The translations under genes and the position numbers were made by a program. Shown piece after piece: positions 52,474-59,469 of a stretch of 64,000 bases of DNA. Under the pieces are notes generated by a model. The model worked only from the letters and a program-made list of their open reading frames with translations, made no database searches and was not told where the DNA came from. The first letter of the stretch is position 1. The number at the start of each line of letters is the position of its first letter. Source of the stretch: JAUVKT01 sp036350795 (GTDB taxonomy: Bacteria; Bacteroidota; Bacteroidia; Bacteroidales; VadinHA17); the NCBI GenBank assembly GCA_036350795.1, contig JAZBNV010000017.1, forward strand, positions 1 through 64,000, read 5' to 3'.

Positions 52474-54225
52474 ATGTATAGGACACACACCTGTGGTGAG
52501 CTGAATATCAGCAATGTAGGAGATGAAGTATTACTGAGCGGATGGATACAGAAATCGCGCGACCTGGGAGGAATGACCTTTATTGACCTGCGCGATCGTT
52601 ACGGTAAAACCCAGCTGGTATTTAATATGGAAAGTAATGCTGCTTTATGTGGGCAGGCGAGGAAACTGGGCCGCGAATATGTAATACAGGTAAAAGGTGT
52701 GGTGACTGAACGTAGCAATAAGAACCCGAATATGCCTACCGGCGAAGTAGAGATAGAGGTATCTGTTCTGACTGTCCTGAGCAGGAGTGATGTTCCGCCT
52801 TTTACCATTGAGGAAAAAAGCGACGGAGGAGAGGAGTTAAGGATGAAATACAGGTATCTTGATCTCAGGCGCGAACCTGTAAAGAATAGTATAATACACC
52901 GGCACAGGATGGCACAGGAAGTAAGGAAGTATCTCAGTAATGAAGGTTTCCTGGAGATTGAAACACCGGTATTAATAAAATCGACACCTGAAGGAGCAAG
53001 AGATTTTGTGGTCCCGTCGAGGATGAACCAGGGTGAGTTTTATGCACTTCCGCAGTCTCCCCAGACCTTCAAACAACTGCTTATGATAGCAGGCTTTGAT
53101 AAATATTTCCAGATAGTTAAATGTTTCAGGGATGAAGACCTGAGGGCAGACCGTCAGCCCGAATTTACTCAGATAGATTGCGAAATGTCCTTTGTCGACC
53201 AGAATGATATCCTGGATACTTTCGAAGGTATGACAAAGCATCTACTAAAGGAAATTAAAGGAATAGAAATAGAGGAAGCCTTTGCAAGAATAAGCTATAC
53301 GGAAGCTATGGAAAGATACGGATCTGATAAGCCTGACCTGAGGTTCGGGATGGAATTTATCAATCTTACATCCATAGTAAAGGGTAATGATTTCGAGGTC
53401 TTTGATAATGCCGGATATGTTGGTGCAATAAATGCAGCAGGCTGTGCTGAATATACCAGGAAGGAACTGGACAGGCTTACAGATTTTGTCAGGAGTCAGC
53501 AGATCGGTGCAAAGGGCCTGGTATATGTTAAATACAACGAAGACGGAAGTGTTAAGTCTTCTGTCGATAAGTTTTATTCTGAAGATGATTTAAGAGAGTG
53601 GACCAGGTTTGCAGGAGCAGAGCCCGGCGATCTTCTTCTTATCCTTGCAGGGGATAAGGATCATACACTTAATGCTCTTGGTGTACTCAGGCTTGAAATG
53701 GGCGACAGGTTAAACCTGCGCGACCCGGAGCTTTTTGTTCCACTTTGGGTGCTGGACTTTCCCCTTCTCGAATGGGACAGTGATACACAGAGGTACTATG
53801 CCATGCACCACCCCTTTACTTCACCAAAAATTGAAGATATCCCGCTTATGGAAAGCGACCCGGGCAGGGTAAAGGCTATTGCCCACGACCTTGTAATAAA
53901 CGGAGTGGAGATTGGAGGGGGCTCAGTCAGGATACATGATTCTGAGCTGCAGAGCCTGATGTTTAAAACACTTGGATTTACAAAGGAGGAGGCAGAAAAG
54001 CAATTCGGCTTTATCCTTAAGGCCTTTAAATATGGGGCCCCGCCGCATGGAGGAATAGCCCTTGGCTTCGACAGGATGGTATCACTGTTCGATGGTTCTG
54101 AAACAATACGCGATTATATAGCCTTCCCGAAAAATAACCAGGGCAGGGATATAATGATTGATTCACCATCAGGAATATCGGAAGAGCAGCTTGAAGAACT
54201 TGGAATACGCCTGGTAAAACCTTAA
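52474..54225 (+). CDS. aspS: Aspartyl-tRNA synthetase
   Basis: 583-residue class II synthetase. It has an N-terminal OB anticodon-binding domain (VLLSGWIQKSRDLGGMTFID), motif 1 and the catalytic region MKYRYLDLRREPVKN, motif 2 FQIVKCFRDEDLRADRQPEF, the GAD insert (about 280-410) and motif 3 GAPPHGGIALGFDRM. GAD-containing length is bacterial type. The product charges tRNA-Asp. Confidence 0.97.
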   Translation: MYRTHTCGELNISNVGDEVLLSGWIQKSRDLGGMTFIDLRDRYGKTQLVFNMESNAALCGQARKLGREYVIQVKGVVTERSNKNPNMPTGEVEIEVSVLTVLSRSDVPPFTIEEKSDGGEELRMKYRYLDLRREPVKNSIIHRHRMAQEVRKYLSNEGFLEIETPVLIKSTPEGARDFVVPSRMNQGEFYALPQSPQTFKQLLMIAGFDKYFQIVKCFRDEDLRADRQPEFTQIDCEMSFVDQNDILDTFEGMTKHLLKEIKGIEIEEAFARISYTEAMERYGSDKPDLRFGMEFINLTSIVKGNDFEVFDNAGYVGAINAAGCAEYTRKELDRLTDFVRSQQIGAKGLVYVKYNEDGSVKSSVDKFYSEDDLREWTRFAGAEPGDLLLILAGDKDHTLNALGVLRLEMGDRLNLRDPELFVPLWVLDFPLLEWDSDTQRYYAMHHPFTSPKIEDIPLMESDPGRVKAIAHDLVINGVEIGGGSVRIHDSELQSLMFKTLGFTKEEAEKQFGFILKAFKYGAPPHGGIALGFDRMVSLFDGSETIRDYIAFPKNNQGRDIMIDSPSGISEEQLEELGIRLVKP

Positions 54226-54313
54226 TGCAGTACCAGTGCCTGTGTAAATGCTGACCTCAGGGGATATTATTTAAATAGGACAGTATCTGTACTCCCGGTT
54301 TATAATTATTTCT

Positions 54314-54321
54314 TAGATTTG
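54314..54321 (+). promoter_or_regulatory. -7 promoter box of the barrel protein gene
   Basis: TAGATTTG, a perfect TAnnTTTG, 38 nt upstream of the ATG at 54360. Confidence 0.5.
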
Positions 54322-54359
54322 TAATAGATAGAAATATTAACAGACAAATCTTAAGTGCA

Positions 54360-55262
54360 ATGGAAACACAAAATAAAAAGAGTTTACTATTTAAACTTTT
54401 ATTGGTACTGATTCCCATATTAGTGATTAACCTTAATGGGCATATGCTGTATGGACAGGTTAGTTTTATTGTTTCTGAAGTTTACCAGATAAAACTTGTT
54501 GATGGAGCCTCGGTAACCGGAAAGGTTATCTCTCAGACTTCAACAGAGGTAGTGGTTGAGACCAACACAATGGGAATGGTTACACTTGCCAAACAGAATA
54601 TAGCTGAAGCGGTTCTCTTATCCGGCCGCGACTCTTCAAGAGGTTGGTATCCAAATCCCAATCCAACAAAGTACCTGCTTGGGAGTTCTGCCATACCGCA
54701 GGAAAAGGGTGATGGGTATTATCAGAATACCTGGGTCTTTTTCAGTGCTTTTAATTACGCTTTTACCGACTTTTTCAGTATAACAGCCGGGTTTGAGATA
54801 TTCTCAATACTGGCCGGAGGTGATGGTCCCTTTGTGTATTATCTTAATCCCAAGGTGTCATTTGAAGTAGCAGATAATCTCTATCTTGGCGGAAATGTGC
54901 TGTATGCAAATACGATACGGACAACATCTGATTTCGGGGGACTGGGCACACTAAATGCCTTCGGGACCTATGGGAATGATAACAATAATATTTCACTTGG
55001 TGTGGGATGGGGCTTTGTAGAAGGTGATTTTGCGAGCAAACCGGTTATTTCGGTCAGCGGAATGGCCAGACTCTCAAAGCGTCTTGCATTTGTATCAGAG
55101 AACTGGATAGTACCGGTTGATGATTATTATGGTGTGTTTTCCTATGGTATAAGGTTCCTGGGGGAAAATACATCTATTGATCTTGCCTTTATTAATAACC
55201 CTGATATAGCAAGTGAAATTATTATTGGTATCCCTTTCCTGGATTTTGTAATTAATTTCTAA
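54360..55262 (+). CDS. Outer-membrane-type protein with an N-terminal Sm-like domain
   Basis: 300 residues with a hydrophobic leader (about 9-33, LLFKLLLVLIPILVINLNGH). The first domain (IKLVDGASVTGKVISQTSTE followed by VVVETNTMGMVTLAKQNI) has the beta pattern of an LSm/SH3-like mini-barrel that recurs before repeat or barrel domains in Bacteroidota secreted proteins. The rest is a run of amphipathic strands ending in a C-terminal Phe (FLDFVINF), suggesting an 8-12-strand outer-membrane barrel. No named family. It overlaps the end of miaB by four bases, convergently. Confidence 0.65.
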   Translation: METQNKKSLLFKLLLVLIPILVINLNGHMLYGQVSFIVSEVYQIKLVDGASVTGKVISQTSTEVVVETNTMGMVTLAKQNIAEAVLLSGRDSSRGWYPNPNPTKYLLGSSAIPQEKGDGYYQNTWVFFSAFNYAFTDFFSITAGFEIFSILAGGDGPFVYYLNPKVSFEVADNLYLGGNVLYANTIRTTSDFGGLGTLNAFGTYGNDNNNISLGVGWGFVEGDFASKPVISVSGMARLSKRLAFVSENWIVPVDDYYGVFSYGIRFLGENTSIDLAFINNPDIASEIIIGIPFLDFVINF

Positions 55263-56584
55263 GTAAGAGCCTTAGCGATAAGGGTTGCTGATGTGTAATC
55301 AGTGATTTTTACATTTACATAATCTCCCGCTTTAAAATTTTCGCGGGGGAAGACCACAACTTTGTTCTGAGAGGTCCGGCCGGACAGCTCTTTGTCTGAC
55401 TTTTTTGAGAGGCCTTCAACAAGTACTTCAAATGTTTTTCCCATATCCTGCTTTTTGCTTTTTGCAGACATCTGGTTCTGTAATTTAATTATCTCGTTCA
55501 GCCTCCTTGTTTTTACCTCTTCAGGAACATCATCAGGATACCTGCGTGCCGCCCTGGTATCGGGCCTTTCGCTGTACTTGAACATATATGCAAAATCGTA
55601 GCCCACTTCTTTCATCAATGAGAGCGAAGCCTGGTGGTCTTCTTCGGTTTCTGTGCAAAACCCGGTAATCATATCTGTTGACACCGAGCATTCGGGTAAT
55701 ATGCTTCTGATCGCCTTTATCCTTCCCATATACCATTCCCGGTCATACTTCCTGTTCATCAGCTTCAGTATCCTGCTGCTTCCGCTCTGGGCCGGAAGGT
55801 GAATATGTTTGCAGATATTATCGTAGCGTGCCATAACATGCAGAACTTTATCTGACATATCTTTAGGGTGCGAAGTTGAGAATCTTACTCTCATCTTTGA
55901 AGAGAATCCTGCAAGCATTTCTAGCAAAGATTCAAAGCCGATAGTATTACCATCCTTCTCCCACTTATATGAGTCTACATTCTGTCCCAGCAGGGTAACT
56001 TCACGATATCCGGCTTCAAATAATTCTGCTGTTTCCTTAAGTATTGTTTCAGGGTTTCGGCTTCTCTCGGCTCCTCTTACGTAGGGAACAACACAATAGG
56101 AGCACATATTATTACAGCCACGCATTATGGATACAAAGGATGAAACTCCGTTACGGTCCATCCGCACGGGGGATATATCGGAGTAGGTTTCTTCTCTCGA
56201 CAAAAGAACGTTTACTCCCTTATGCCCTTCGAATGCTTCTCCTACGAGCCGCGGCAGGTCGCGGTAGGCATCGGGACCAACAACAATATCAACCATTTTA
56301 TCGGTTTCGAGAAGCTGTTCTTTAAGCCTTTCGGCCATGCAGCCAATAACACCTACCAGGGTGCCGGGTTTCTTCCTTTTAATACTCCTGAACAGGTCCA
56401 GCCGTCCCCATACCCTTTGCTCTGCATTATCCCTTATCGAACAGGTATTTACCAGTATCAGATCGGCATCATTTATATCGTCGCTTACCTTATACCCATT
56501 ATCTTTCATTATAGATACCACTACCTCGCTGTCTGCCACATTCATCTGGCAACCGTATGTTTCGATATATAATTTTCGTTCCAT
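55259..56584 (-). CDS. miaB: tRNA-2-methylthio-N6-isopentenyladenosine synthase MiaB
   Basis: 441-residue radical-SAM methylthiotransferase modifying A37 of tRNA. The N-terminal MTTase domain has three Fe-S cysteines (YGCQMNVADSE, NTCSIRDNAEQR, GVIGCMAERLKE). The radical-SAM loop is MRGCNNMCSYCVVPYVRG, and a TRAM domain closes the protein (EVLVEGLSKKSDKELSGRTS). It has a perfect promoter box. In other Bacteroidota I recall it standing before the sigma-54 activator; here the two are 35 kb apart. Confidence 0.95.
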   Translation of the reverse strand: MERKLYIETYGCQMNVADSEVVVSIMKDNGYKVSDDINDADLILVNTCSIRDNAEQRVWGRLDLFRSIKRKKPGTLVGVIGCMAERLKEQLLETDKMVDIVVGPDAYRDLPRLVGEAFEGHKGVNVLLSREETYSDISPVRMDRNGVSSFVSIMRGCNNMCSYCVVPYVRGAERSRNPETILKETAELFEAGYREVTLLGQNVDSYKWEKDGNTIGFESLLEMLAGFSSKMRVRFSTSHPKDMSDKVLHVMARYDNICKHIHLPAQSGSSRILKLMNRKYDREWYMGRIKAIRSILPECSVSTDMITGFCTETEEDHQASLSLMKEVGYDFAYMFKYSERPDTRAARRYPDDVPEEVKTRRLNEIIKLQNQMSAKSKKQDMGKTFEVLVEGLSKKSDKELSGRTSQNKVVVFPRENFKAGDYVNVKITDYTSATLIAKALT

Positions 56585-56625
56585 ATTTCAACTAAACCTG
56601 TCACTCAGCTTTTTGTTCGGAGAGG

Positions 56626-56633
56626 CAAAGATA
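56626..56633 (-). promoter_or_regulatory. -7 promoter box of miaB
   Basis: Minus strand TATCTTTG, a perfect TAnnTTTG, 42 nt upstream of the miaB ATG. Confidence 0.5.
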
Positions 56634-57084
56634 TAATATAATGGCTAATCATAGGAAAAGGGCATTCGAATAGCGAATATCGAACAAGGATTTCTGATTT
56701 TTGAAGTGATTGAAAAACCAGCTAGTTAGCAGAACGAGCATATATTTATAGTACTAATAACCAATTAGATATGTGTATTGGGATGATTTCTATTTAACAT
56801 AATGTCAGAAAACTGACTAAAGAATAAGGACGAAAGACAAAGGGGGATATTCCTGGAACTTTCTGAATTGCCGTTATGCAAGTAGATCGAGAATCTGGCG
56901 TCTGGAATCTGAAATCGTTACCTTCTTAAATGCATCCGGTGGCTGAGCGGCCTGAGCATTGGTTGGTGGGAGTCGAAGCCTGTCGTAATTTAGCAGTATC
57001 TAATGAAATTGATTAGCATGCTTAAAGAGAGGAAACTGGAGGCATATTTTTCAATACTTCTTAATAAGAAGTGCCTTTCAAAGG
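56634..57084. other. 450-nt gene-free region with dispersed-repeat debris
   Basis: No ORF or RNA gene is seen between miaB and the accessory cassette. It contains TTCGAATAGCGAATATCGAA (56665-56684), CTGGCGTCTGGAATCTGAAATC-like words (56895-56916), and a split GGTGGCTGAGCGG ... GAGTCGAAGCC repeat (56938-56980). These look like remains of short dispersed Bacteroidota repeats. Near the cassette end is the imperfect palindrome CTTCTTAATAAGAAG, which may help end the cassette transcript. Confidence 0.5.
56938..56980 (+). repeat. Interrupted copy of a GGTGGCTGAGCGGAGTCGAAGCC-type repeat
   Basis: GGTGGCTGAGCGG and GAGTCGAAGCC are the two halves of a dispersed repeat that I recall from Bacteroidota intergenic DNA. 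Here about 19 nt separate them. Confidence 0.45.
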
Positions 57085-57489
57085 CTACTGTCTATTAACA
57101 ACGTTGCCTGAAATTGACAGCATCTTAGGCGAATCACTGCCATTAAAATATACTAGTACATTTTCTTGAAAGGTTTTTGCGTACGGTGAAGAGTATTTGA
57201 TTATAATCTCATTACTTTCGCTGGTTTTAATGGAATTACTATTCCAGTCAATCACTTGACAATTACATGAAGGAACGACCTTGTTGATTATTAAATCTGC
57301 ACGTCCTACATTCTTAAATTTGAAAGTATATTCAAATGTGTCATATACTTCCAAATTCAGCGAATCATATGAGGACCTTTCAAAATTAATCTTTGTCAAG
57401 CTCCTATTCTTTTCTGATGAACAAGAATAGACAAGGATATACAATACTATGATAAGCACATATCTTTGCATATTATTGGTTGAAATCAA
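57085..57489 (-). CDS. DUF1573 lipoprotein (accessory cassette)
   Basis: 134 residues (an internal ATG at 57471 may be the real start). The lipoprotein signal is MQRYVLIIVLYILVYSC with lipobox VYSC. The mature part is a DUF1573 Ig-like domain (DTFEYTFKFKNVGRADLIINKVVPSCNCQV), including the conserved PSCNC motif, and closes with VLVYFNGSDSPKMLSISGNV. Its function is unknown; DUF1573 proteins are common next to secreted thioredoxin-like proteins. It is the last gene of the low-GC cassette and overlaps the upstream gene by 17 bases. Confidence 0.8.
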   Translation of the reverse strand: MISTNNMQRYVLIIVLYILVYSCSSEKNRSLTKINFERSSYDSLNLEVYDTFEYTFKFKNVGRADLIINKVVPSCNCQVIDWNSNSIKTSESNEIIIKYSSPYAKTFQENVLVYFNGSDSPKMLSISGNVVNRQ

Positions 57490-57796
57490 ATAACATTATA
57501 TGTTTAGCAGTCGTATCAACTTGCACAGTATCTTTGTATGTTATAATATATGCACCGTATTTACCTTTTTTACCGTATTTTAATACTGCAACGGAATCTG
57601 GAATATATCTTATACTTTCTACCAAAGGATAATTTACTGAATCACGAAATTCTGTTTGATTCCAGAGTTTCTGTGTTTTCCCAATAATAATAAACATTTT
57701 TTTTTCGATCGACCTTTTAACATCTTGCTTAGAAGAACTCAAAATAGGGACTATCAAGATTGCTAGAATTACTATTAACATTCTTTTTTTTATCAT
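57473..57796 (-). CDS. Small secreted protein with a TonB-plug-like motif
   Basis: 107 residues. There is a signal-peptide-like N-terminus (MIKKRMLIVILAILIVPILS), then a charged region, and a C-terminal segment PDSVAVLKYGKKGKYGAYII that resembles the plug motif of TonB receptors (VL..YG.rG.nGvI.I). No beta-barrel follows. It overlaps the thioredoxin-like gene by 68 bases and the DUF1573 gene by 17, so the start could be an internal ATG at 57781. The family is unidentified; similar motifs occur in small secreted Bacteroidota proteins. Confidence 0.55.
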   Translation of the reverse strand: MIKKRMLIVILAILIVPILSSSKQDVKRSIEKKMFIIIGKTQKLWNQTEFRDSVNYPLVESIRYIPDSVAVLKYGKKGKYGAYIITYKDTVQVDTTAKHIMLFDFNQ

Positions 57797-58331
57797 CTTT
57801 TTGTCGCTTTATTATGTTTTTATATTTAATCAATATATTTGGGTTCAAGATCGGATTTCCAATCCCAAGAACCCTATTAGTAGAATCTAAAAGCATTGTA
57901 TGGAGGTTACTATCTTCCTCCAGATCATTGTGTTTTCTAAACTCATCATTTGGATCATAAATAATTGGGTAGTTAAAACGGATCTTCAAGCTATTAACAT
58001 TGTTGAAGTAAATACTATCTGGCACAACAACGTAAATATAGTAAGAAATAGTTCCTTTCAGAGAAACATCTTCTATTAGCCTTTGCCATTCTTTAAGTTG
58101 AAGCAAACATGAATAACAGTGCCCATTGATTCTAGTCACTATTTTTAAACCATCTTGATTTATGCTTTTCAAAGCATTTTCTTTTTGATTTGGTAAGATT
58201 ATTTGTTTGCCATACCATTTATTTTCAATATCATTTTCCTCGCTCTTAGTATTACTATTGCATGCTACAACCAATAAGATATGAGAACATATTACTAAAA
58301 ACAGTATTCTATTATAGATTGGGTAATTCAT
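57729..58331 (-). CDS. Thioredoxin-like lipoprotein with CYSC motif
   Basis: 200 residues. The lipoprotein signal ends in LLVVAC (Cys24). A thioredoxin-fold segment follows, with a CxxC in RINGHCYSCLLQLKEWQRL, strands ISYYIYVVVPDSIYF, and a cis-Pro-like NYPIIYDPNDEF. It probably reduces or oxidises thiols in the periplasm. The long basic/Asn-rich C-terminal tail may be non-functional because it overlaps the next gene. It overlaps the propeller gene by 20 bases. Confidence 0.7.
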   Translation of the reverse strand: MNYPIYNRILFLVICSHILLVVACNSNTKSEENDIENKWYGKQIILPNQKENALKSINQDGLKIVTRINGHCYSCLLQLKEWQRLIEDVSLKGTISYYIYVVVPDSIYFNNVNSLKIRFNYPIIYDPNDEFRKHNDLEEDSNLHTMLLDSTNRVLGIGNPILNPNILIKYKNIIKRQKDDKKKNVNSNSSNLDSPYFEFF

Positions 58332-59373
58332 AACACACTATTTCTGGTTCTCCGGATATTGAATTTATTGAGTAACCATAAGCAATATTTCTTTCTATAT
58401 TAATGGACATACGCTTTAACTCTCTATCTAATTTACAATGGATAATTGGGTTCAATTCCCAATCATATATAAGAATATGTTCTCCAGAAGTAAATTCTTT
58501 TCCCTTATCGGCAATAGAATTCCCAGAGTAAATAACGTAAAAATGATCTTCTGTCGCAATTAATGAATGGAATGCGAACTTTGTTTCCTTTGCATACACA
58601 GGAAATTTACCATTTAACTTGAATGTTGGATAGTAATATTCTTCACTAATAACTCTCTTCATTTTTCCATTAACTATCTTTCCAATTTCAATAATTCCTG
58701 CACTACCAGCCACCTTGACAAATTCAACATTATTTGGTCTTAGTGCCAATTCCCCTTGAAGCACAAAACCTCTGGTGAAGTCTGAGATAGATTCAAACTC
58801 TTTTGATTTAGGGTAATTAAGTGTTGAGATAATGTTTTTCGAATTCATATTGATCAAGATGAACTCACCATTTTCAAATGCACCTGTGCATAAAACCAAA
58901 GAATCATTAATGGGAATAGCTCTAAAAATGTTATAATCAAGTCTAACAACCTTGATGGAACCCAAGATTCCGTTAATAAGGTCTGAAATGGTATAAAATA
59001 TAAGAGATCTGCTATTCACATCAAAAGTTGAAAAAATCGTATTGCTATCTCTATTTAGTAAGTTAGGTTGCAATACTTCAAAAGGGCCTCTCCCTTTCTT
59101 AACACAGTTAATGATAGGTTGTCTTGTATTAATATTGTATAGTCTATATACAAATTCTTCATACATATTATTAGTAACTAAAACTGAATCCATTATAAGT
59201 AAATCTATTATTGCACCGATTGAATCACTCTCAATTCGTGAAGGGAAATGTTTTAGTTTCTGAGTTCTTTTGAAATTATCTAGAACTGGATCATTGTATT
59301 TGGTATTACATCCATTTACCAATGCCATGAAAACAAACAGACATATTACATGCAATTTCCTTATAATTCTCAT
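58312..59373 (-). CDS. BF3164-like six-bladed propeller lipoprotein
   Basis: 353 residues. The lipoprotein signal is MRIIRKLHVICLFVFMALVNGC (Cys22). The rest shows the TolB-like six-blade pattern of Bacteroidota lipoproteins in the BF3164/DUF4221 group, for example CVKKGRGPFEVLQPN, DVNSRSLIFYTISDL and the ending ILIYDWELNPIIHCKLDRELK. It is the first gene of the cassette and probably sits in the outer membrane. In Bacteroides related proteins occur near peptide export systems. Its codon use is AT-rich compared with the flanking genes, suggesting transfer. Confidence 0.7.
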   Translation of the reverse strand: MRIIRKLHVICLFVFMALVNGCNTKYNDPVLDNFKRTQKLKHFPSRIESDSIGAIIDLLIMDSVLVTNNMYEEFVYRLYNINTRQPIINCVKKGRGPFEVLQPNLLNRDSNTIFSTFDVNSRSLIFYTISDLINGILGSIKVVRLDYNIFRAIPINDSLVLCTGAFENGEFILINMNSKNIISTLNYPKSKEFESISDFTRGFVLQGELALRPNNVEFVKVAGSAGIIEIGKIVNGKMKRVISEEYYYPTFKLNGKFPVYAKETKFAFHSLIATEDHFYVIYSGNSIADKGKEFTSGEHILIYDWELNPIIHCKLDRELKRMSINIERNIAYGYSINSISGEPEIVCYELPNL

Positions 59374-59435
59374 ATATTCACTATTATTAGTATTAAGAAT
59401 TTCAAAAAAGGCTGATAAAATTAATGTTGAGTATT

Positions 59436-59469
59436 GCCGTTATTAATGCCGTTATTAATAACGGCATTA
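59436..59469. promoter_or_regulatory. 26-bp perfect palindrome with an extra half-site
   Basis: GCCGTTATTAAT occurs at 59436-59447 and 59448-59459; the second copy runs into its inverted repeat to give a perfect palindrome over 59444-59469. It overlaps the GH92 stop codon and lies about 65-95 nt upstream of the propeller gene. It could be an operator for the cassette or a terminator-type hairpin without T-run. Confidence 0.5.
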
